Positions 17,273-24,919 of a stretch of DNA of 45,628 bases are shown piece by piece. This DNA is from Betaproteobacteria bacterium (lineage in GTDB: Bacteria; Pseudomonadota; Gammaproteobacteria; Burkholderiales; SG8-39). How positions within the stretch are numbered: the first letter of the stretch is position 1; each line of letters begins with the position of its first letter. Location: assembly GCA_004297625.1 (NCBI GenBank), contig SCTY01000066.1, positions 1 through 45,628 of the forward strand, written 5' to 3'. The position numbers were made by a program, and so were the translations under genes. A model generated the notes under the pieces. That model was not told the origin of the DNA. It searched no databases and saw only the letters and a program-made list of their open reading frames with translations.

Positions 17273-18223
17273 TCAGCTCACCACGTTGCGCGGCGCGCCG
17301 CGCGCGAAGGCCTCGATGTTGTCGATCACCTGGTCGGCGAGCGCCTGCTGCGCCTGGCGGCCCGACCAGGCGATGTGCGGCGTGAGGATGAAGTTCGGCT
17401 GATCGAGCTCGAGGAGCGGGTTGCCGCTCTTCGGCGGCTCGACGCTCAGCACGTCGAAGCCGGCTCCCGCGATGGTTCCTTTTTGTAAGGCAGTTACTAG
17501 GGCATGTTCATCAACCAGGCCGCCGCGCGCGGTGTTGATGAGGAGCGCGCCGGGCTTCATTTTCGCGAGCTCGGCCGCGCCGATGAGGTTGCGCGTCTCG
17601 GCCGCGAGCGGCATGTGCAGCGAAATGACATCGGCCTTTTGAAAAACAATTTCCTTGGGCGTGAAATCGACTCCCGGTGCTCTTGGCGGGGCGTGATCGG
17701 CGAAAAGCACCTGCATGCCGAACGCGCGCGCGAGGCGCGCCACGCCCTGGCCGATTGAGCCTTCGCCGAAGATGCCGAGGGTGCTGCCGTGCAGGTCGAG
17801 CACCGGATGGTCGGAAAGACAAAAGCGCGTCGCCGATTGCCAGCGGCCGCGCTTCACGTCCTCGCGGTAGGCAAGCAGATTGCGGCGCAGCGCGAGGATG
17901 AGCGCGAACGTATGCTCGGGCACCGTGTGCTCGGCGTAGCCGCGCACGTTCGACACGACGATACCGCGCGCGCGGCACGCGGCGAGGTCGACGATGTCGG
18001 TGCCGGTCGCGGCCACGGCGATCATTTTCAGCCTCGGCAGGCGCGCGATCGTCTCGGCGCGCAGCGGCGTCTTGTTGATCACGGCGAGCGTCGCGTCCTG
18101 GAGAAGCCGCCCCGTCTCCTCGGGGCTCGGGATGCCCGTGTGCTCGTGCCATTGGTGCTCGAAGCGGGGCCGGCGGACGTCGGCCTCGAGCGAATCACGC
18201 TCGATGAAGACGATCGTTTCCAT
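17273..18223 (-). CDS. D-2-hydroxyacid dehydrogenase (NAD-dependent)
   Basis: 316 residues. It has the D-isomer-specific 2-hydroxyacid dehydrogenase architecture with the Rossmann motif GEGSIGQ at 153-159 and the catalytic set Arg233 (NTARGGLVDE), Glu262 (LSVEPPKSGNPLL) and His283 (LTPHIAWSG). The sequence style is that of glycerate dehydrogenase/hydroxypyruvate reductase. It interconverts a 2-oxo and a D-2-hydroxy acid in the cytoplasm; the exact substrate is not evident. It is downstream of the NIPSNAP gene with a 3-bp gap, forming a two-gene minus-strand unit next to the TetR gene. Confidence 0.9.
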   Translation of the reverse strand: METIVFIERDSLEADVRRPRFEHQWHEHTGIPSPEETGRLLQDATLAVINKTPLRAETIARLPRLKMIAVAATGTDIVDLAACRARGIVVSNVRGYAEHTVPEHTFALILALRRNLLAYREDVKRGRWQSATRFCLSDHPVLDLHGSTLGIFGEGSIGQGVARLARAFGMQVLFADHAPPRAPGVDFTPKEIVFQKADVISLHMPLAAETRNLIGAAELAKMKPGALLINTARGGLVDEHALVTALQKGTIAGAGFDVLSVEPPKSGNPLLELDQPNFILTPHIAWSGRQAQQALADQVIDNIEAFARGAPRNVVS

Positions 18224-18226
18224 GAG

Positions 18227-18535
18227 CTAGAGCGGCGAGAAGGGCGCCGGCACGAGGAACACGCTTTCCTGGTGCACGAGGTAGGGGAGCAGCGTCGGGA
18301 TGAACGCCTGCCATTCCTTGTCCTGCCCGAGCTTCGCGCGCTGGCCGCTGCGGTGGCCGAAATCCTCGTAGCCCCATAGGAATACGACCGAGTTCAGCGT
18401 CCCGGATTCCTGGGTCCAGCAACCGGCGAGCCGGGCGTAGCGGCTGATGATCGGCAGGCCGTTCTTTTCGTAGAACTTCAGGAACTCCGGCGCCTTGCCG
18501 GGGGGTACCTGGTAGGTGCGCATCTCGTAGATCAT
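18227..18535 (-). CDS. NIPSNAP-family protein
   Basis: 102 residues starting MIYEMRTYQVPPGK, the standard NIPSNAP beginning, which is why I use the ATG complement at 18533-18535 rather than the in-frame ATG 12 codons upstream. The dimeric alpha/beta-barrel (ferredoxin-like) fold motif FYEKNGLPIISRY and the later PYLVHQESVFLVPAPFSPL fit the family. These proteins are often found in aromatic or xenobiotic catabolic clusters with unknown biochemical role. It is divergent from the TetR gene, and the inverted repeat at 18553-18570 sits directly before it. Confidence 0.87.
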   Translation of the reverse strand: MIYEMRTYQVPPGKAPEFLKFYEKNGLPIISRYARLAGCWTQESGTLNSVVFLWGYEDFGHRSGQRAKLGQDKEWQAFIPTLLPYLVHQESVFLVPAPFSPL

Positions 18536-18552
18536 GGAGCCGCCTGGCGAGA

Positions 18553-18570
18553 AGTCATCAGTTGACGACA
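18553..18570. promoter_or_regulatory. TetR-type operator candidate, upstream copy
   Basis: An inverted repeat AGTCATC-AGTT-GACGACA lies between the divergent NIPSNAP and TetR genes. With one outer base on each side it matches the second repeat at 19307-19326 in arms and in its 4-bp centre spacing, and it contains TTGACG. The position, on both flanks of the tetR gene, fits autoregulation and control of both neighbouring units. Confidence 0.6.
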
Positions 18571-18597
18571 TGCTAACATGCGCGCCGAGGAGGCCTT

Positions 18598-19320
18598 ATG
18601 CGAAGTCCGACCGTCATGAAAGCCAAGTCGGAGGCGCTGGCCGACAGGCGCCGCAACAAAAAGCCCAAGCGCCGCGGCAAGAACGGGGGGCGCATTTCGC
18701 TGCACGAGCGGCGCGAGCGCATCCTGGACATGGCCGGCGAGTTCTTCGCCGAGTACGGACTCACTGCGCAGACGCGCGCGCTCGCCGAAGCCTGCGGCAT
18801 CTCGCAGCGGCTGCTGTATCGCTGCTTCCCCAGCAAGGGAGCGCTCATCCAGGAGGTGTACCGGCGCGACATTGCCGGGCCGTTCAACGCCACCTGGCTG
18901 GCGCGGCTCGAGGACCGCAGCCGCCCGGTTTCCGAGCGGCTGAACGAGTTCTACCGCGAGTACTACGACACGGTGCTGGTTCGGCGGTGGCTGCGCCTTT
19001 TCCTGTACGCCTCGCTCGCCGAGATCGACATGGCGCCCACCTACATCGCCGAGGTGATCATGCGCATGCTCGAAGTCATCGTCGCGGAAGCGTGCGCCGA
19101 GCGCGGCGTGGAGCCGCCGGCGGACCCGGCGCGCCGGCACGAGCTCGGCTGGATGCTGCACGGAGCGGTGTCGCACCTCGCGATCCGGCGCCATATCTAC
19201 GGCAACACCAATCCGACCGCGGTCGACGAGGTGCTCGCAATGCAAGTGAAACTCTTTCTCGCAGGCCTCGCCGAGGCGCTGCCCGCCAGGAGCCGTCAGG
19301 GGTCTCAAGTCGTCGATTGA
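18598..19320 (+). CDS. TetR/AcrR-family transcriptional regulator
   Basis: 240 residues, ATG at 18598 behind a strong GAGGAGG. A Lys/Arg-rich N-terminal extension of about 30 residues precedes the TetR helix-turn-helix (RERILDMAGEFFAEYGLTAQ then LAEACGISQRLLYRCFPSKG, about residues 38-80). The C-terminal ligand domain is not assignable. The stop codon lies inside an inverted repeat that probably is its own operator, and the downstream genes are a sugar-type ABC transporter and a molybdenum hydroxylase, which are the likely regulated genes together with the divergent NIPSNAP unit. Confidence 0.9.
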   Translation: MRSPTVMKAKSEALADRRRNKKPKRRGKNGGRISLHERRERILDMAGEFFAEYGLTAQTRALAEACGISQRLLYRCFPSKGALIQEVYRRDIAGPFNATWLARLEDRSRPVSERLNEFYREYYDTVLVRRWLRLFLYASLAEIDMAPTYIAEVIMRMLEVIVAEACAERGVEPPADPARRHELGWMLHGAVSHLAIRRHIYGNTNPTAVDEVLAMQVKLFLAGLAEALPARSRQGSQVVD

Positions 19321-19326
19321 CGACTT
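19307..19326. promoter_or_regulatory. TetR-type operator candidate, perfect dyad
   Basis: Perfect 8-bp inverted repeat AAGTCGTC-GATT-GACGACTT, spanning the tetR stop codon and the start of the 64-bp gap before the ABC transporter operon. Its right half contains the TTGACG of a candidate -35 box, so binding of a dimeric regulator would block transcription. The matching repeat at 18553-18570 supports a shared regulator. Confidence 0.65.
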
Positions 19327-19346
19327 ATATTTGGGTTTGCTATCGT
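19317..19346 (+). promoter_or_regulatory. sigma-70-like promoter of the ABC transporter/hydroxylase operon
   Basis: TTGACG at 19317-19322, an 18-bp spacer, and TATCGT at 19341-19346 preceded by TGC (extended -10). The -35 box lies within the inverted repeat at 19307-19326. It would give a leader of about 30 nt before the ATG at 19385. Confidence 0.5.
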
Positions 19347-19384
19347 CGCGGCGCGCCGCCCCAGGCGCCCATCCAGGAGGAGTC

Positions 19385-20707
19385 ATGAGTCAGCGTTCGT
19401 ATCGCCGGCGCGAGTTTCTGAAGGCGTCCGCAGCCGCCACGCTCGCCGGAACCGGCGCGTTTTCCCTCGCGCGGCAAGCATTCGCCGCCGACCCGATCAA
19501 CTTCTTCGCCTGGTCGGCGGGCGTCGACCAGGTGAAGAGCCATATCAGCGCCTTCGAGGCGAAGACGGGCCTCAAGGTCGCGTACAACAACGCCCCCTGG
19601 GCGCAGTACCGCGACACCCTGGTCACCAAGTTCGTCGGGCGGGCGCCGCTCGACGTGCTGTGGGTCTCCGACAGCTGGCTGCCCGAGTGGGCCGAAGCCG
19701 GCTGGCTCGCGCCGATCGACGGCTACCCGCAGCTCCTCAAGTACAACGCCGACGTGGACGACTTCAGCACCCAGTCGATGATGTACAAGGGCAAGCAGTA
19801 CGGGCTGACCTATTACACCGACTACATGGGCTTCTTCTACGACGAAGACAAGCTGAAGAAGGCCGGCATCGGCGCGCCGCCCAAGACCTGGGACGAGGTC
19901 GTGCAGCAGTCGCTCAAGATCAAGAAGGCGGGCCTCGCCGAGTACCCGCTGATGCTCTCCATGGCGCGCGAGACCTGGCTCATCGAGTTCCTCTCGGCGA
20001 TGGTGTTCTCGCACGGCGGGCGCTTCGTCGACGACTCCGGCGTCGCCGTGATGCAGGACAAGAAGCGCGGCGCGCACGCCGCGCTCTCCTGGATCGTCGA
20101 GGCGGTGAACAAGCACAAGATCGTTTCGCCGGCGTGCGTCGAGATCGGCGAGCTGAACGGCCTCAAGGCTTTCACCTCCGGCAACCACGCCTTCGCGCTC
20201 CTCGGCCGCTACCGCGTGCGCACGCTGAACGACCCCAAGCAGTCGCAGATCGCCGGCCGCGTGCGCCAGGCGTTGATGCCCGCCGGCCCCGGCGGCAGCC
20301 ACGCGACGGTGGGCTGGAACCGCTTCTACGGGCTTACCTCGCAGGCCGCGGCCAACAAGGAAAAAGCGGCCAACGCGGTGAAGCTGATCGAGTGGTTCGG
20401 CGGCAAGGCGGACGGCAAGTACGCGTTCCAGAAGCTCATGTTCATGGACGTGGGCTCGGGCTTCGCCGTCAAGCCGCTGTTCAAGGATGCCGAGATCATC
20501 AAGGCCTACCAGCAGTACTCCGACATCGGGATGTACGAAAGACAGCAGGCGCTCGCCAAGAAGAAGGACGTCATCAGCCCGTGGTTCGGCGAATGGGACG
20601 AGGTGAACGGCACCGCCTGGCAGGCGGCCATCGTCGGCAAGAGCTCGGTGGACGACGCGCTCAGGAAGTCGGCGGACAGCTGGAACAAGCTGCGCAAGCA
20701 GGGCTGA
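19385..20707 (+). CDS. Tat-exported ABC transporter substrate-binding protein (CUT1 type)
   Basis: 440 residues, ATG at 19385 preceded by AGGAGGAG. The N-terminus has a twin-arginine motif (YRRREFLKAS) and a hydrophobic stretch ending near AFA, so export by Tat is likely. The mature part is a type II extracellular binding protein like those of CUT1 sugar/glycerol-phosphate transporters (VDQVKSHISAFEAKTGLKV, LDVLWVSDSWLPEWAEAGWL). Its ligand is uncertain: co-transcription with a molybdenum hydroxylase suggests a substrate oxidised after uptake. A stem-loop follows its stop codon. Confidence 0.9.
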   Translation: MSQRSYRRREFLKASAAATLAGTGAFSLARQAFAADPINFFAWSAGVDQVKSHISAFEAKTGLKVAYNNAPWAQYRDTLVTKFVGRAPLDVLWVSDSWLPEWAEAGWLAPIDGYPQLLKYNADVDDFSTQSMMYKGKQYGLTYYTDYMGFFYDEDKLKKAGIGAPPKTWDEVVQQSLKIKKAGLAEYPLMLSMARETWLIEFLSAMVFSHGGRFVDDSGVAVMQDKKRGAHAALSWIVEAVNKHKIVSPACVEIGELNGLKAFTSGNHAFALLGRYRVRTLNDPKQSQIAGRVRQALMPAGPGGSHATVGWNRFYGLTSQAAANKEKAANAVKLIEWFGGKADGKYAFQKLMFMDVGSGFAVKPLFKDAEIIKAYQQYSDIGMYERQQALAKKKDVISPWFGEWDEVNGTAWQAAIVGKSSVDDALRKSADSWNKLRKQG

Positions 20708-20733
20708 GAACGCCCTCCCTCCCTGGGGCGTTC
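20708..20733 (+). promoter_or_regulatory. intercistronic stem-loop after the binding-protein gene
   Basis: GAACGCCC at 20708-20715 and GGGCGTTC at 20726-20733 form a perfect 8-bp stem with a 10-nt pyrimidine-rich loop, directly after the stop codon of the binding-protein gene and before the permease start. There is no T-run, so it is not an intrinsic terminator; such stem-loops often protect the upstream message and let the binding protein be made in excess over the permeases. Confidence 0.5.
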
Positions 20734-20742
20734 CGCGCCCCG

Positions 20743-21615
20743 GTGAGCCGCTACGACCAGATGAGCGCGCTCGGGCTTCTTGCCCCGATGCTCGTCGTGC
20801 TGCTGGTCGTAGCGGTCTTTCCGGTGCTGTACTCGTTCTGGGTGAGCCTGTTCGACCTCAAGCTCACCCGGCCGCACCGCGTGCCGTTCGTCTGGCTCGC
20901 GAACTACGCCACCGTCTTCCAGGATCCGCTCTTCTGGGCTTCGGTGTGGCGCACCACGTGGTTCACGGTGATCTCCGTGGCCGCGATCATGGTGATCGCG
21001 CTGCTCGCGGCGCTGCTTCTCAACGAGGAGTTCCGCGGGCGGCGATTCCTTTCGGCGGTGCTCCTCGTGCCGTGGGCAATCCCCTACGTCGCCAACGGCC
21101 TGATGTGGAAGTGGATCTACGACTCGGGCTACGGCGCGCTGAACGGGCTGCTCTTCCAGCTCGACTTCATCGACAAGTACATGGTCTGGCTCGGCGACTC
21201 GGAGAAGACGCTCGCGCTCATCGCGAACGCCTTCGTATGGAAGGAAGTGCCGCTCGCCACGATCCTCATCCTCGTCGGCCTGAAGTCCATCCCGGGCGAC
21301 CTCTATAGCGCCGCGCGCGTCGACGGCGCGAACGTGTGGCGCCGCTTCGTGCACATCACGCTGCCCGCGCTGCGGCCGTCGTTCATGCTGGTGCTCATCT
21401 ACGAGGCGATGATGGCGATCCGCCACTTCGACCTCTTCTTCATCCTCACCGAGGGCGGGCCGGCCGAGGCTTCGCATGTGCTCGCGTGGGAGGTGTACGT
21501 CGAGACGTTCCGCAAGCTCTCCTTCGGCACCGGCTCCGCGCTCGCCTACATCATGGCGATCCTCACCTTCCTCCTCGCCTTCGCGCTCATCCGCGCACTG
21601 GGGAAGAAACTTTGA
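20743..21615 (+). CDS. ABC transporter permease, CUT1 MalF/UgpA type
   Basis: 290 residues from the GTG at 20743; the in-frame ATG at 20761 is an equally possible start. Six hydrophobic segments are visible, with the EAA loop DLYSAARVDGANVWRRFVHI before the last two, characteristic of binding-protein-dependent permeases. It follows the binding-protein gene after 35 nt that form a stem-loop. With the next gene it should form the membrane channel. Confidence 0.9.
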   Translation: MSRYDQMSALGLLAPMLVVLLVVAVFPVLYSFWVSLFDLKLTRPHRVPFVWLANYATVFQDPLFWASVWRTTWFTVISVAAIMVIALLAALLLNEEFRGRRFLSAVLLVPWAIPYVANGLMWKWIYDSGYGALNGLLFQLDFIDKYMVWLGDSEKTLALIANAFVWKEVPLATILILVGLKSIPGDLYSAARVDGANVWRRFVHITLPALRPSFMLVLIYEAMMAIRHFDLFFILTEGGPAEASHVLAWEVYVETFRKLSFGTGSALAYIMAILTFLLAFALIRALGKKL

Positions 21616-22502
21616 AAAGGATTTTCCTTTTTTGCGCGTCGACGGTCTTTCTGGTCTACGTGCTCGCGCCGGTCGCCTGGCTCGTGTCCTCGTCGGTGCA
21701 GCAGGAGGCCGAGATCACCTCGCGGCCGCCGCACTGGATCCCGCGCGAGCCCACGCTCGAGAACTTCGAGGCGATCTTCGCCGCCAAGGAGAAGCAGGTC
21801 ACCTACGAGACGCGCCGCCAGGGCGACCCGGCGACCGGGGGCTACATTCCCTCGACCGCGCGCAACCTCGTGCCGGCGATGTGGAACAGCCTCATCGTCG
21901 CGGTCGCGGTGGTCATCCTGAACCTGGTGGTGAGCGTGCCGGCCGCCTACGCGATGGCGAAGATCCGCTTCGTCGGGCGCTCGGCGTCGATCTACTTCAT
22001 GCTCACGACGCGCGTCATCCCGGACATCGCGCTCGTGGTGCCGTTCTTTTTTTTCATCCACAAGCTCGGGCTGCTCGACCACCTCGGGTCGCTCGTCATC
22101 ACCTATCTCGCGATCACCGTGCCCTTCGGCGTGTTCATCCTGGTGGGCTATTTCGAGTCGCTGCCCGACGAGCTCGACAAGGCGGCGCGCATCGACGGCT
22201 GCTCGCGGCTGCAGACGCTGCTGCGCGTGTACCTGCCGCTCGCCGTGCCCTCGCTCGTGGCGGTCGTGCTCTTCACGTTCCTCACGAGCTGGAACGAGTT
22301 CCTGCTCGCGCTCATGTTCACGCAGACGCCCGCCTCGCAGACCATGCCGATCATCGTCGCCGCGTTCACCTCGGACTTCACCATCAGCTTCTCGTTCATC
22401 AACGCGGCCGGCGTGCTCGCCGTGATTCCGCCGGTGATTCTCGCGGTGGTGTTCGAGCGCTACATCGTTTCGGGGCTCACCGCGGGCGCGGTGAAGGGCT
22501 GA
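21612..22502 (+). CDS. ABC transporter permease, CUT1 MalG/UgpE type
   Basis: 296 residues. The TTG at 21612 overlaps the previous stop (TTGA) and has GGGGAAG upstream. It has an N-terminal membrane segment (IFLFCASTVFLVYVLAPVAW), a periplasmic loop, and further helices with the EAA motif ELDKAARIDGCSRLQTLLRV. The periplasmic insert at about residues 55-80 is longer than in MalG and carries a polar stretch (VTYETRRQGDPATGGYIPS). It is the second permease of the transporter. Confidence 0.9.
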   Translation: MKRIFLFCASTVFLVYVLAPVAWLVSSSVQQEAEITSRPPHWIPREPTLENFEAIFAAKEKQVTYETRRQGDPATGGYIPSTARNLVPAMWNSLIVAVAVVILNLVVSVPAAYAMAKIRFVGRSASIYFMLTTRVIPDIALVVPFFFFIHKLGLLDHLGSLVITYLAITVPFGVFILVGYFESLPDELDKAARIDGCSRLQTLLRVYLPLAVPSLVAVVLFTFLTSWNEFLLALMFTQTPASQTMPIIVAAFTSDFTISFSFINAAGVLAVIPPVILAVVFERYIVSGLTAGAVKG

Positions 22503-22512
22503 AGGAGGCTCC

Positions 22513-23622
22513 ATGGCAAGAATCCGGCTCGAATCGGCAGGCAAGCGCTATCCCAACGGCTTCGCCGCGCTCGAGAGCCTGTCGCTCGACATCCGCGACA
22601 AGGAGTTCGTCGTGCTGCTCGGCCCTTCGGGCTGCGGCAAGTCGACCACGCTGAACCTCGTGGCCGGGCTCGAGGAGCTCACCTCCGGGTCGCTTTACTT
22701 CGACGACGCGACGATGAACGCCGTGCCGGCGCACCGGCGCGACGTCGCCATGGTGTTCCAGAGCTACGCGCTCTACCCGCACAAGTCGGTGTACGAGAAC
22801 ATCGCGTTCGGGCTGCGCATGCGCGGCCACCCGGCCGGCGAGATCGAGAAGCGCGTGCGCGACGCCGCGCGGCGCCTCGAAATCGAGCCGCTGCTCGAGC
22901 GCCGCCCGCACCAGCTCTCGGGCGGGCAGCGCCAGCGCGTCGCGCTCGGCCGCGCGCTGGTGCGCCAGCCGGCGGTGTTCCTGATGGACGAGCCGCTCTC
23001 GAACCTCGACGCGGCGCTGCGCATCGCGATGCGCGCCGAGATCAAGCAGCTGCACCACACGATGCAGACCACCTTCGTCTACGTGACGCACGACCAGGCC
23101 GAGGCGCTCACGCTCGCCGACCGCATCGTGGTGATGCGCGACGGCGTGATCCAGCAGATCGGCAGCCCCGAGGCGATCTACGACCGTCCGCGCAACACCT
23201 TCGTGGCTTCCTTCCTCGGCAATCCGCCGATCAACTATCTGGAAGGGTTTTTGAGAGAAAAGGAAAATCAAATTTGCTTCGCGCGCGGCGCCCTCTCGTT
23301 GATCTTGCCGAGACAATATTCGGAGAGGCTGCGCGGCCAGGCTGGCCGGCCGGTAAAGCTCGGGCTGCGCGCCGAGGAAGTCGACGAGCACAGCGTGCCG
23401 CGCGCCGGCGAAACGCTGCACGGGCGCGTGTCCTCGGTGCTGCCGGTAGGCTCGGACCAGTATCTCGGCTTCGAGGTCGAAGGATCGCTGCTCTTCTTCC
23501 GCGTCGGCCGCGACCTGCGCCACAAGGAGGGCGAGCATGTCGCGCTCTCGGTGAACGTGAACCGCGCGCAGATCTTCGACGCCTCCACCGGCGAGAGCCT
23601 CCTCTGGGACGGCAGCGCATGA
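22513..23622 (+). CDS. ABC transporter ATP-binding protein, UgpC/MalK type
   Basis: 369 residues behind AAGGAGG. Walker A GPSGCGKST (37-45), Q-loop VFQSYALYPHKSVYENIAFG (81-100), signature LSGGQRQRVALGRALV (135-150) and Walker B VFLMDEPLSNLDA are complete, followed by a C-terminal TOBE-type regulatory domain (about 240-369). It powers the CUT1 transporter encoded just upstream. Its stop overlaps the start of the FAD subunit gene of a molybdenum hydroxylase (ATGA), which ties transport and oxidation into one operon. A short AT-rich patch lies near 23245-23280. Confidence 0.94.
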   Translation: MARIRLESAGKRYPNGFAALESLSLDIRDKEFVVLLGPSGCGKSTTLNLVAGLEELTSGSLYFDDATMNAVPAHRRDVAMVFQSYALYPHKSVYENIAFGLRMRGHPAGEIEKRVRDAARRLEIEPLLERRPHQLSGGQRQRVALGRALVRQPAVFLMDEPLSNLDAALRIAMRAEIKQLHHTMQTTFVYVTHDQAEALTLADRIVVMRDGVIQQIGSPEAIYDRPRNTFVASFLGNPPINYLEGFLREKENQICFARGALSLILPRQYSERLRGQAGRPVKLGLRAEEVDEHSVPRAGETLHGRVSSVLPVGSDQYLGFEVEGSLLFFRVGRDLRHKEGEHVALSVNVNRAQIFDASTGESLLWDGSA

Positions 23623-24473
23623 AGCCGGCTTCCTTCGCTTATCACCGGCCCCGCTCGCTCGGCGAGGCGCTCGCGCTTCTTGCCGAGCACGGCGCCGAGG
23701 CGAAGCCGCTCGCCGGCGGGCAGAGCCTCGGGCCGATGATGAACATGCGCCTCGCGCAGCCGGCGCGGCTCATCGATCTGAACGCGATCAAGGGTTTGGA
23801 TTTCCTGAATGAAACGGAAAACGCAGTCGAGATCGGCGCGCTGACACGCCACCAAACCATTGCATCGTCTTCCCTCGTACGGGCCGCGTGCCCGCTGCTT
23901 GCCGAGGCGGCTCAGTCCATCGGCCACTACGCCATCCGCGCGCGCGGCACGCTCGGCGGCTCGCTCGCGCACGCGGATCCCGCCGCGCAATTGCCGCTCG
24001 TCGCCGCCACGCTCGGCGCCGAGATCGCGGTGGCCGGGCCGCGCGGCGAGCGGCGCATCGCGGCGCAGGATTTTTTCGTCTCGCTCATGACGACCGTGCT
24101 CGAGCCGGACGAGCTCATCGTCTCGGTAGGCTTTCCAAAAGCGGCGCCGCGCGAGGCGCATGCCTTCGTGCAGTTCAGCCGCCGGCGCGGCGATTTCGCG
24201 ATGGCCGCGGTGGCCGTGAGCGTGCTTTTGGATGTTCAAAAACGCATCCAACGGCTCCGCCTGGGAATCGGCGGCGTCGAGGACAAGCCCGTGGTGCCCA
24301 CCCGCCTTATCGAGCAAAGCGAGGGCAAGGTGCCGGAGCCCGCCGCACTCGCAGCGGCCGCCCGCGAGGCCGTTTCGCCGGCCGAGAATCCGCGCGTTCC
24401 GGCCGTTTATCGCCGTGAGCTCGTCGAAGTGCTTACCCGCAGGGCGTTGCAAAAATGCTTGAATTCGAACTGA
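23619..24473 (+). CDS. molybdenum hydroxylase FAD-binding (medium) subunit, CoxM-like
   Basis: 284 residues, ATG at 23619 overlapping the ATPase gene stop. The FAD-binding motifs of the CO dehydrogenase/xanthine dehydrogenase medium chain are present: AKPLAGGQSLGPMMNMRLAQP near residues 30-50 and IRARGTLGGSLAHADPAAQLP near 105-125. It passes electrons from the Fe-S clusters to the acceptor. The 3' end overlaps the small subunit gene by 19 nt. The coding region contains short AT-rich stretches (about 23790-23830 and 24230-24250). Confidence 0.93.
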   Translation: MKPASFAYHRPRSLGEALALLAEHGAEAKPLAGGQSLGPMMNMRLAQPARLIDLNAIKGLDFLNETENAVEIGALTRHQTIASSSLVRAACPLLAEAAQSIGHYAIRARGTLGGSLAHADPAAQLPLVAATLGAEIAVAGPRGERRIAAQDFFVSLMTTVLEPDELIVSVGFPKAAPREAHAFVQFSRRRGDFAMAAVAVSVLLDVQKRIQRLRLGIGGVEDKPVVPTRLIEQSEGKVPEPAALAAAAREAVSPAENPRVPAVYRRELVEVLTRRALQKCLNSN

Positions 24474-24919
24474 ACGTAAACGGCGAGCGCCATTCGGTGC
24501 GCGCCGAGCCGAGGAAGCTGCTTTCGGACGTGCTGCGCGAGGACTGCCGCCTCACCGGGACGCACGTGGGCTGCGAGCACGGCGTGTGCGGCGCCTGCAC
24601 GGTGCTGATCGACGGGCAGCCGGCGCGCGCGTGCCTGCTCTACGCGGTGCAGATGCAGGACCACGAGATCACCACCATCGAGGCGATCGCCGCCGGGGGC
24701 AGGCCGGGCGCGCTGCAGCAGGCGCTGCACGAGGCGCACGGGCTGCAGTGCGGCTTCTGCACCGCCGGCATCGTGATGACTTTCGAGGCCTATCTCAAGG
24801 AAAACCCGCATCCAAGCGAGGAGGAGGTACGAGACGTGCTCTCGGGCAACCTTTGCCGGTGCACGGGCTATCAGAACATCGTGGCGGCAATTCTCAAGGC
24901 GGCGCATGCCAAAGCCTAG
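24455..24919 (+). CDS. molybdenum hydroxylase 2Fe-2S (small) subunit, CoxS-like
   Basis: 154 residues. Two [2Fe-2S] clusters are evident: the plant-ferredoxin type CEHGVCGACTVLIDG at about 47-60 and the all-helical type CGFCTAGIVMT with CRCTGYQNIV at about 105-145. It is the electron-transfer subunit between the molybdenum site and FAD. It overlaps the medium subunit gene upstream and the large subunit gene downstream (14 nt), as in co-expressed three-subunit enzymes. Confidence 0.95.
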   Translation: MLEFELNVNGERHSVRAEPRKLLSDVLREDCRLTGTHVGCEHGVCGACTVLIDGQPARACLLYAVQMQDHEITTIEAIAAGGRPGALQQALHEAHGLQCGFCTAGIVMTFEAYLKENPHPSEEEVRDVLSGNLCRCTGYQNIVAAILKAAHAKA

